Shown: in pieces, positions 35,066-41,483 of the stretch
How the letters are laid out: every line of letters begins with the position of its first letter
How positions within the stretch are numbered: position 1 is the first letter of the stretch
From: CAZART01 sp964487555
GTDB taxonomy: Bacteria > Bacteroidota > Rhodothermia > Rhodothermales > VXPQ01
Direction of reading: 5' to 3'
Length of the DNA: 41,483 nt
NCBI GenBank assembly: GCA_964487555.1
Contig: CAZART010000040.1
Coordinates: 1 to 41,483 of the forward strand
Position numbers and translations under genes: made by a program
The notes under the pieces: model-generated
Databases searched by the model: none
The model's input: the letters and a program-made list of their open reading frames with translations, nothing else
What the model was told of the DNA's origin: nothing

Positions 35066-36341
35066 AATATGTCGATGAATTTCGAGACGGGGAACTGATC
35101 AAGGGCGCTGTGCGCGAGATCCGACGGCTCGCCAATGGCAATCACCACTACCGAATCATGGAGGTCTGCGGGGGGCACACGCATTCCATCTATCGACATG
35201 GATTGAAAGATCTTCTACCTGAGAACATCGAGCTCGTACACGGCCCTGGATGCCCCGTGTGTGTGCTCCCGATGGGGCGCATCGACGACGGCCTCACGAT
35301 TGCCGAAGATTCGGCTGCCGTCTTCACCGCCTTCGGCGATATGATGCGGGTGCCCGGCTCAAAAGGCACACCGCTGGAGTTCAAGGCGCGCGGTATGGAC
35401 GTGCGGATGGTCTACTCGCCGCTCGACGCCTTGAAGCTCGCCGAAAAGAATCCGGATCTCGAGGTTTACTTCTTCGCGATCGGCTTCGAAACGACCGCGC
35501 CTTCGACGGCGCTGACGCTCAAGCAGGCGAAGGCGAACGGCGTCAAGAACTTCAGCGTATTCTGCAATCACGTCACGATAATTCCGGCCATCAAGGCCAT
35601 TCTCGAATCGCCGGACATGCGGCTCGATGCATTCATCGGTCCGGGCCACGTCTCCACGGTCATCGGTTGCCGGCCCTACGAGTTCATCGCGCGTGACTAC
35701 GGCAAACCCGTTGCGGTTTCCGGATTCGAGCCGCTCGATCTGCTTCAATCCATCGTGATGATACTTCGTCAGCTCAACGACGGGCGTGCCGAGATCGAAA
35801 ATCAGTATGCGCGGGTCGTTCCGTGGGAGGGGAACATACCGGCTCTCCGTATCATGGCCGAAGTGTTCGAGCTCCGCCCGTATTTTGAATGGAGAGGGCT
35901 TGGCTTCATCTCACAATCCGCCTTGAAACTCGCGCCGGCCTACGCGGATTGGGATGCCGAGAAGCGGTTCACCGTCCCCGGCGTGCGGGTGACCGATCCC
36001 AAGGCGGCGCAGTGCGGCGAGGTCCTGAAAGGCGTCCTCAAACCGAAACAATGCAAACTATTCGGCCGCGAATGTACGCCGGAGCACCCCATCGGNNNNN
36101 NNNNNNNNNNNNNNNNNNNNNNNNNNNNNNNNNNNNNNNNNNNNNNNNNNNNNNNNNNNNNNNNNNNNNNNNNNNNNNNNNNNNNNNNNNNNNNNAACCG
36201 AAACAATGCAAACTATTCGGCCGCGAATGTACGCCGGAGCACCCCATCGGGGCACTGATGGTCTCATCCGAAGGGGCCTGCGCCGCGCAGTACCAGTATG
36301 CGCACCGCATTGAGGAGCTGAACGTGCTGGCGGACGCCTGA
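35062..36341 (+). CDS. hypD: Fe-S scaffold HypD, split only by an assembly gap
   Basis: HypD builds the Fe(CN)2CO group with HypC and HypE. Seen are EVCGGHTHSIYRHG, VHGPGCPVCVLP, GFETTAPSTALT, CNHVTIIPA and GPGHVSTVIGC in order, then KQCKLFGRECTPEHPIG and the end SSEGACAAQYQYAHRI, with the [4Fe-4S] Cys residues. A 100-N gap (36096-36195) is flanked by an identical 55-bp stretch. Removing the Ns and one copy restores one open frame of 374 residues, the normal length, so the gene is whole. The start at 35062 has GGAG upstream. Confidence 0.96.
36041..36250. repeat. exact 55-bp duplication flanking a 100-N gap
   Basis: Bases 36041-36095 are identical to 36196-36250, with only the Ns between. 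Length, exact identity and position in a conserved gene point to two contigs that overlap by one k-mer length and were scaffolded without merging. Confidence 0.97.
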
Positions 36342-36390
36342 CATCGTCGCTCGGCATTTGCCTGCATCGACAGCTTGCCGCCGCGTTCGT

Positions 36391-36710
36391 TACGTTGGCA
36401 TGGCACTTTCGGCCACACATAAGCGATACGGCATGGTTGCGCATGGGCGATAGCGTCCTCGGTCACACATAAGCGATAGAGCACCTGATTCGGCACCTAT
36501 TGCGCATGGGCGATAGCGTCTTCGGCCACGCTTAAGCGATAAAGGAACCGGGTTGCGCATGGGCGATAGCTTCCTCGGCCACGCTTAAGCGATGAAGGAA
36601 CCTGTTTCGCACGGGCGATGGCGTCCTCGGCCACGCTTAAGCGATGAAGGAACCTGGTTGCGCATGGGCGATTGCGTCCTCGGTCATACTGAAGTGAAAA
36701 AGGCACGTTT
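36391..36710. repeat. tandem repeat, unit about 53 bp, five to six copies
   Basis: Units of the form TTGCGCATGGGCGATAGCGT, then CCTCGGCCACGCTTAAGCGA and TGAAGGAACC. Copies begin near 36437, 36500, 36553, 36606 and 36658, with a partial one before. They fade into further degenerate copies up to about 36820. The period is not a multiple of three and no long frame is kept, so this is not a gene. Confidence 0.88.
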
Positions 36711-36830
36711 TTGCACATAGGTCGTGGTGCCCTTGTTTCCGTAAGAAGCGATGAGGTACCTGGTCACACAGAGGCCATTATATCCTTCTCACCGCAGAAG
36801 CAATGAGGCACTTAGACGTCCTTTCGTAAG

Positions 36831-36995
36831 TACGGTAACGTAATTGGAGGGTCGATGCGCGTGCTCCGCTAGGCGAGTTGACGAGTAATAGCGGAGCTAT
36901 TGCGAGGAAACGACACGAGCCCGACGGGCGACTGACGAAGCGAAGCGAAGTAAACGACGTGGAGTACGATGCAGCGGCACTCATATGTTACGGTA
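36831..36995. repeat. structured element with near-inverted ends, MITE-like
   Basis: TACGGTAAC (36831-36839) faces GTTACGGTA (36987-36995), an inverted pair with one mismatch. Inside are a 9-bp stem GCTCCGCTA/TAGCGGAGC (36863-36871 and 36889-36897) and GCCC-GAC-GGGC (36919-36929). No coding potential is seen. The rest of the spacer up to hypE (36996-37125) holds nothing recognised except AT-rich sequence suited to a promoter. Confidence 0.4.
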
Positions 36996-37125
36996 GTTGC
37001 GAATTGATTGATGTACTTAGACGAGCGGGCTTGATCATACATAGTCGATAGCGCCTTGGCCCCACAACACAACTAGCACATTTAGGTCATACACCAGGGT
37101 TAATAGCGGACTTAGTCACACATAT

Positions 37126-38184
37126 ATGTCAACACTCGATAAAGTAAGCACTAACGGTCACACCGTCCGCTTTTCCGATCCGCAGATCGAGATGTCTCAC
37201 GGAGCGGGCGGGAAGGCTACGCGCCGGTTGATCGAGGGGCTCATGGCGCCGCTACTCGGGAACGAGATCTTGTCGAAGCTCGGTGACTCGGCTGTTCTCG
37301 ATGTGGGTGGGTCGCGCGTAGCGCTGACGGCCGACAGCTTCGTCGTGCGGCCGCTACGATTTCCGGGCGGCTCGATCGGTGAGCTGGCGATTAACGGCAC
37401 GGTTAACGATCTGGCCGTGGCCGGGGCACGGCCGGTTTGCTTGTTGGCGACGTATATTATAGAGGCCGGGCTACCAACATCGGAGCTTCAGGCAGAGGTC
37501 GAGGCAATGGCCGCGGCGGCGCGCAAGGCGGGGGTGAAGGTGGTCGGCGGTGATACCAAGGTTGTCGAACACGGCAAGGCCGACGGCATGTATGTGACGA
37601 CAGCCGGATTCGGCCTACTGCGTGAAGGGATTTTGCTCGACCCTGCCGCGGTGTGCCCCGGGGATCAAGTGATCTTGTCGGGCCCGATCGGCGATCACGG
37701 CATCACGATTCTGCTTGCGCGCGGTGAGCTCGATCTCGAGGCCGACCTGGTTTCAGATACGCGGGCAATTACAGATCTCGTCGATGCGCTCGCTCCGGCC
37801 GCCGGCGACGGGCTTCGCTGGATGCGCGACCCGACGCGCGGTGGTGTCGCTTCGGCGTTGAACGAACTGGCTCGCGAGGTTCGGCTGAGCATTCGACTGC
37901 ATGAAGATCGCATCCCGCTCCGCCCCGAAGTGCGGGGTGCCTGCGAAATTCTAGGTTTGGATCCACTTCATATCGCGAATGAAGGCCAGTTCCTCGCCGT
38001 CGTCTCCGCCGAACGTGCGGAGGCCGCGCTCGAAGCACTGCGGCGCGCACCGGGCGGTGACGAGGCCGTTATCATAGGTGAGGTACGCGAGAAGCCTGCC
38101 GGATCGGTTTTGTGCGTCAGTTCTTACGGCGGCACCCGCATTATCGACATGCTCGTCGGCGACCCGCTGCCACGGATCTGCTGA
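37126..38184 (+). CDS. hypE: hydrogenase maturation protein HypE
   Basis: The 352-residue PurM-like protein has MSHGAGGKATRRLIEGL (about 23-39), NDLAVAGARPVCLL, VVGGDTKVVE, MRDPTRGGVASALNE and the C-terminal PRIC, whose last Cys takes the carbamoyl group from HypF and is dehydrated to thiocyanate. In this window hypE is 785 bp from hypD, with repeats between, so it may have its own promoter. No Shine-Dalgarno site is visible. Confidence 0.97.
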   Translation: MSTLDKVSTNGHTVRFSDPQIEMSHGAGGKATRRLIEGLMAPLLGNEILSKLGDSAVLDVGGSRVALTADSFVVRPLRFPGGSIGELAINGTVNDLAVAGARPVCLLATYIIEAGLPTSELQAEVEAMAAAARKAGVKVVGGDTKVVEHGKADGMYVTTAGFGLLREGILLDPAAVCPGDQVILSGPIGDHGITILLARGELDLEADLVSDTRAITDLVDALAPAAGDGLRWMRDPTRGGVASALNELAREVRLSIRLHEDRIPLRPEVRGACEILGLDPLHIANEGQFLAVVSAERAEAALEALRRAPGGDEAVIIGEVREKPAGSVLCVSSYGGTRIIDMLVGDPLPRIC

Positions 38185-38272
38185 CACGAGGAAAGACCCC
38201 CGCGCCTCAAGTCCAGAAATAGGACCATAGCATCCGCGGATAGGGATTTCGTAACCGGACCTGCGCACCTCG

Positions 38273-38455
38273 TGCGGATTCCGCGTTGGGGTCTGCGGAA
38301 TTCCGCGTCCGCGCGCGCGGAACTTCGTGTCCGCGCGTGCGGAATTTTGTGTCCGTGCGTGCGGAATTTTGTGTCCGCGCATGCGGAATTTCGTGTCCGT
38401 GTTTGCGGACTCCGCGTCCAGGCCTGCGGATTCCGTGTCCAGATCTGCGGACTAT
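38273..38455. repeat. tandem repeat, unit 21-22 bp, eight copies
   Basis: Units of the form TGCGGAATTTTGTGTCCGCG plus two bases, e.g. at about 38273, 38294 and on to 38446, with copies of 21 or 22 bp. The remaining spacer to 38591 has no recognised gene. Confidence 0.9.
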
Positions 38456-38591
38456 TCGGAGGCGCGAACTACCCGAACATGCAAACGCGTATTATTAGGG
38501 CCGCCGCCTGGAATCACTGCGATTACGCCATCGGGGCGTCGAAATGTAGCATCCAACCTATCGTGAACGCGTTACGCCACGCCATCGTACT

Positions 38592-39071
38592 ATGTTGATC
38601 AAGCGAGTCGTTCTGCTCTTCTGGGCGTCTTATTTTACTCTTGTCTTCATCACCGACCTGACGGATGGGCTCAAAGCCGTCGGCCTGTTTCCCAACCGTC
38701 TTCGTTTTGCCTCGGGCAACTACGAATTCATGGTGGAAGTCACGTCGATCTACGGCACGCCCGAGTGGATCGTGGCACTCTGCTTCATCGCCGTAATCTT
38801 GTGGGCGGGCACGGCGACGTTCGCGTTCTGGCGCTCGGTACGCGCGTTTAAGGGGATGAAGCGCGCCGGCGCCGAGACGGCATACCAGGCCTTTGCATGG
38901 GGAACGGGACTCTGGGCTGCCTTTCTCGTTCTCGACGAGTTTTTCCTCGTCTATCTCACGACCGATCTGCCGGGCGTGCACATCAGGTTATTTATCGCAT
39001 CACTCGTTTCGCTTCTCGCCGTCGTATTGCTCCCGGAGGAGTGGCCGACAGCCCAGCAGCCCGCCCACTGA
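38592..39071 (+). CDS. four-helix membrane protein of unknown function
   Basis: The 159-residue protein has hydrophobic segments at about 5-22, 58-80, 98-118 and 127-145, with a soluble loop after the first (LKAVGLFPNRLRFASGNYEF). Conserved-looking residues are W and D in the loops (TPEWIVAL, LDEFFLVY). No transporter motif or haem His pair is evident. It follows hypE by 400 bp and the repeat, so it is probably not part of the hydrogenase operon. Function unknown. Confidence 0.65.
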   Translation: MLIKRVVLLFWASYFTLVFITDLTDGLKAVGLFPNRLRFASGNYEFMVEVTSIYGTPEWIVALCFIAVILWAGTATFAFWRSVRAFKGMKRAGAETAYQAFAWGTGLWAAFLVLDEFFLVYLTTDLPGVHIRLFIASLVSLLAVVLLPEEWPTAQQPAH

Positions 39072-39293
39072 CGTCGAACGCCCAGCGAAGTCGCCCGCCC
39101 TTTAAAGCCGCATGCCCTTAATAGCCATGCCCGGTAACGCCGCATGGACGTTGACGCAGCCCGTCAGCGCCGGACGCCCGTCAGCGCCGCACGCCCGTCA
39201 ACGCCGCCCGTCAACGCCGGACGCCCGTCAACGCCGGACGCCAGACAACTCCACATGTCCGTTGACGCCGCATGCACGGTGACGCCGCACGCT
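39072..39293. repeat. degenerate tandem repeat, unit about 17 bp
   Basis: GACGCCCGTCAACGCCG recurs four times with few changes at about 39173-39240. Looser copies (ATGGACGTTGACGCAG, TAACGCCGCATG) lie on both sides between the convergent genes. Confidence 0.75.
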
Positions 39294-39881
39294 TTATCCG
39301 ACGCGCAGCTCCGAATGGCGGAAGCAGTTGATCGTATGGTCGTTGACCATCCCGGCCGCTTGCATGTAGGCGTAGCAGATTGTCGGGCCCACAAACGTGA
39401 AGCCGCGCGCCTTCAGGTCTTTGCTCATTGCGCGTGCCTCGGGCGATTCGGCCGGAATCCGGCTCATATCCTTCCATGTATTGTGGATGGGCTCTCCATC
39501 CACGAACTGCCAGATGTATTCGTTGAAGCTGCCGAATTCCTCCTGAACCGTAAGGAACGCCCGGGCATTTTTAACGGCGCCGGCGACCTTGAGGCGATTT
39601 CGGATGATTGAGGGGTCCTGCAGCAGTGCCTCGATTTTCTGTTCGTCGTAGTGTGCCACGACTTCGGGATCGAAGTTGGCGAAGGCATCACGGTAGCCGT
39701 TTCGCTTATGGAGCACGGTCTTCCAGCTCAGGCCGGCCTGTGCGCCGTCGAGGATGATGTATTCGAAATGGACGCGATCGTCATGGACCGGTACGCCCCA
39801 CTCGACGTCGTGATATGCAATCATGATCGGATCGTCGCCGGGCCACGCGCAGCGCTGCGATTCCGGGATAGGCGCCGCCAT
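39294..39881 (-). CDS. tag: DNA-3-methyladenine glycosylase I
   Basis: The 195-residue protein is a standard Tag: RCAWPG with the zinc Cys11, AYHDVEWGVP with His24, LDGAQAGLSWKTVLHKR, FVGPTICYAYMQAAGMVNDH and the C-terminal DHTINC zinc pair. It removes 3-methyladenine from DNA. The start has AGGAGG and seven bases before the ATG, the best ribosome site on this strand. Confidence 0.96.
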   Translation of the reverse strand: MAAPIPESQRCAWPGDDPIMIAYHDVEWGVPVHDDRVHFEYIILDGAQAGLSWKTVLHKRNGYRDAFANFDPEVVAHYDEQKIEALLQDPSIIRNRLKVAGAVKNARAFLTVQEEFGSFNEYIWQFVDGEPIHNTWKDMSRIPAESPEARAMSKDLKARGFTFVGPTICYAYMQAAGMVNDHTINCFRHSELRVG

Positions 39882-39964
39882 TTTTAATCCTCCTTTGATG
39901 CGATGAAGCGAGCAGGGTGCGCAAATTACGACTTTTACCCTGCCCACGCGCCCTATCCTCGAAG

Positions 39965-41443
39965 ATGACGACCGCTCCCTCAGATGTTCCGAGGCGCCGG
40001 CTAGCGCTCCACTGGCAGATCGTGATCGGATTGGTCGCCGGCGCGCTGTTCGGCTGCGTCGTCAATGCCGCGGGCTGGACCGAAGCCGCCGAGATAACGA
40101 CCACCTACGTCAAACCGGTCGGAACGCTCTTCATCCGCCTCATCACGATGATCGCCGCGCCGCTGGTGTTGGCGAGCCTGATCGTAGGGGCTTCGTCGAT
40201 ATCAGATCCCAAAAAACTCGGACGCATCGGCGGTAAAACGGTTGGCCTCTATCTCATCACGACGGCCGTGGCCATCACGATCGGCCTCCTATTAGCCGGA
40301 TTGATTCGCCCGGGCGCCGGGCTTCCGGAATCCGCGAGCGAACGTTTGCTTCAGTCGTATGGCGAGCAGGCCGGCGCGCGCGTAGAGCGCGCCGAGGTCG
40401 TCTCGTTTATCGACTCCATTATCGCGCTCGTGCCGACGAATCCGTTCGAAGCGCTCGCCGCGGGCAATATGCTTCAGATCGTCTTCTTTGCGCTGATCAT
40501 CGGTGTGGCGCTCAGCCTGATCTCCTTCGAAAAGGCTCAGCCGGTCATCCGCTTCTTCGATGGATTCACCGAGGTACTGATCAAAATTGTGGATCTGGTG
40601 ATGCTGATGGCACCATACGGCGTCTTCGCGCTCATCGCAGCGGTTACGGCGGATTTCGGGTTCGAAATCCTGTCGACGCTGTCGTGGTATGCGCTCACCG
40701 TCGTCCTCGGATTGGCCATCCACACGTTCGTTTTCTACGGCGGGATGCTGCGCGTGACGGTCGGCCGGCGAATGCCGCTGGGAAGGTTTTTTCGGACCAT
40801 GGGCAGCGTGCAGCTCCTGGCATTTTCGTCGTCGAGCAGCGCCGCTACACTACCGCTGAATATGGAGACCGTCCGCGACCGGCTTGGGGTGAGCGAGCGG
40901 GTGACATCGTTCGTCCTTCCACTGGGCGCGACCATGAACATGGACGGCACCGCGCTCTATCAGGGCGTCGCGGCCGTGTTCATCGCACAGGTTTACGGCC
41001 TGCCGCTGACCTTGATGGATCAGGCCGCGGTCGTGCTGACGGCGACGCTGGCCTCGATTGGAACGGCGGCCGTGCCGGGGGCCGGTCTCGTCATGTTGGT
41101 GATCGTGCTGAACGCGATCGGTGTACCGGTCGAAGGCATAGCGCTGATTCTTGGCATTGATCGCCTGCTCGACATGTGCCGAACCATCACCAACGTGACG
41201 GGCGATGCCACGGTCGCCGTGATCGTCGCGGCCTCCGAAAATGAGCTTGGCACCGCGGTTCGTGAATCGCTGTCATCCAACGGTTTTGAGATCCCGGCCG
41301 CCGACGGGAGGCATGGCTCGGCCGCGCTCGCCGTGGGGAAGGATGGTTCGGCCGCGCTTGCCGAGGGGAAGGATGGTTCGGCCGCGCGCCCCGAGGGGAG
41401 GGATGGTTCGGCGGCGCCCGCCGACGTCGCGGTTCAGATCTAA
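39965..41443 (+). CDS. dicarboxylate/amino acid:cation symporter (DctA/GltP family)
   Basis: The 492-residue membrane protein has eight helices and the two re-entrant hairpins of the family: the serine-rich FSSSSSAATLPLNMETV and the LGATMNMDGTALYQGVAAVF motif (sodium and substrate site), then GDATVAVIVA. It takes up C4-dicarboxylates or acidic amino acids with Na+ or H+. The last 50 residues are not part of the family: about four copies of DGSAALAEGK (41314-41425). The start at 39965 is preferred to one 48 bases earlier because of the family N-terminus. Confidence 0.93.
   Translation: MTTAPSDVPRRRLALHWQIVIGLVAGALFGCVVNAAGWTEAAEITTTYVKPVGTLFIRLITMIAAPLVLASLIVGASSISDPKKLGRIGGKTVGLYLITTAVAITIGLLLAGLIRPGAGLPESASERLLQSYGEQAGARVERAEVVSFIDSIIALVPTNPFEALAAGNMLQIVFFALIIGVALSLISFEKAQPVIRFFDGFTEVLIKIVDLVMLMAPYGVFALIAAVTADFGFEILSTLSWYALTVVLGLAIHTFVFYGGMLRVTVGRRMPLGRFFRTMGSVQLLAFSSSSSAATLPLNMETVRDRLGVSERVTSFVLPLGATMNMDGTALYQGVAAVFIAQVYGLPLTLMDQAAVVLTATLASIGTAAVPGAGLVMLVIVLNAIGVPVEGIALILGIDRLLDMCRTITNVTGDATVAVIVAASENELGTAVRESLSSNGFEIPAADGRHGSAALAVGKDGSAALAEGKDGSAARPEGRDGSAAPADVAVQI
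41314..41425 (+). repeat. in-frame 30-bp tandem repeat at the symporter C-terminus
   Basis: GGATGGTTCGGCCGCGCTTG with a CCGAGGGGAA linker is repeated with a few changes, giving decapeptides HGSAALAVGK, DGSAALAEGK, DGSAARPEGR and DGSAAPADV. The unit keeps frame, so it is a coding expansion. Confidence 0.9.
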
Positions 41444-41483
41444 GTTCATCGCGTAACCCATCGGCCGCGGCTGGTGCACGTAA

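Noticed and set aside
35062..36341. hypD as a pseudogene
   Set aside because: The break is only the 100-N run with a 55-bp duplicated flank; the collapsed sequence is intact.
36391..36820. CRISPR array in the hypD-hypE spacer
   Set aside because: Units of 53 bp follow without unique spacers and differ throughout; no cas genes are near.
38273..38455. CRISPR array downstream of hypE
   Set aside because: The 21-22-bp units are contiguous without spacers, so this is a simple tandem repeat.

Overview
The window is a GC-rich bacterial chromosome segment. It is a draft assembly: two runs of exactly 100 N mark scaffold joins. The FtsX/MacB permease type, the secreted NTF2-like and OsmC proteins, the DUF493 protein and several genes without a Shine-Dalgarno site suggest a member of the Bacteroidota/Rhodothermota. 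This placement is an inference from gene style, not from a marker gene.

Left part (1-20 kb). The first 1.1 kb is a patchwork: a possible integron attC end, the 5' part of a group II intron, a SnoaL-like gene and a phosphodiesterase remnant. Next come, on the minus strand, a secreted OsmC-like protein, an ArsM/UbiE-like methyltransferase and a 1134-residue SARP/AAA/TPR regulator. These are followed by a frameshifted antitoxin without its toxin, a HhH-GPD DNA glycosylase, a divergent TrpF-like protein, an FtsX-type ABC permease, an acyl desaturase, a cold-shock protein, ClpB, a second methyltransferase, an internally deleted NTF2-like pseudogene, a DUF493 protein, a repetitive secreted protein and an EEP-family hydrolase.

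Central and right part (20-38 kb). This is a nearly complete [NiFe]-hydrogenase island of the actinobacterial, high-affinity type (group 1h or a relative such as 1l). The structural genes hhyS and hhyL are followed by a NifU-domain protein, a 64-residue protein, DUF5947-like and DUF6084-like proteins, a 443-residue unknown, a HupD-like maturation protease, a 37-residue one-helix peptide, hypC, hypD and, after a repeat-filled spacer, hypE. Divergent from hhyS run hypA, hypB, a 121-residue unknown and a nickel permease. Facing these is a plus-strand set: KDG kinase-like, double-SIS protein, glutaredoxin-like protein and hypF. All six Hyp proteins are present, so the island could plausibly make, load with metal and mature an uptake hydrogenase that feeds electrons from H2 to the respiratory chain. 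No hypX is seen in the window.

Right end (38.5-41.5 kb). A four-helix membrane protein, 3-methyladenine DNA glycosylase I (tag) and a DctA-type symporter with a repetitive tail.

A recurring oddity is short tandem repeats with a different unit at each place (about 17, 21, 22, 24, 27 and 53 bp) in the spacers, and in-frame repeats in two proteins. One N gap lies inside hypD and is flanked by an exact 55-bp duplication, which looks like an unmerged contig overlap, so hypD is almost certainly intact.
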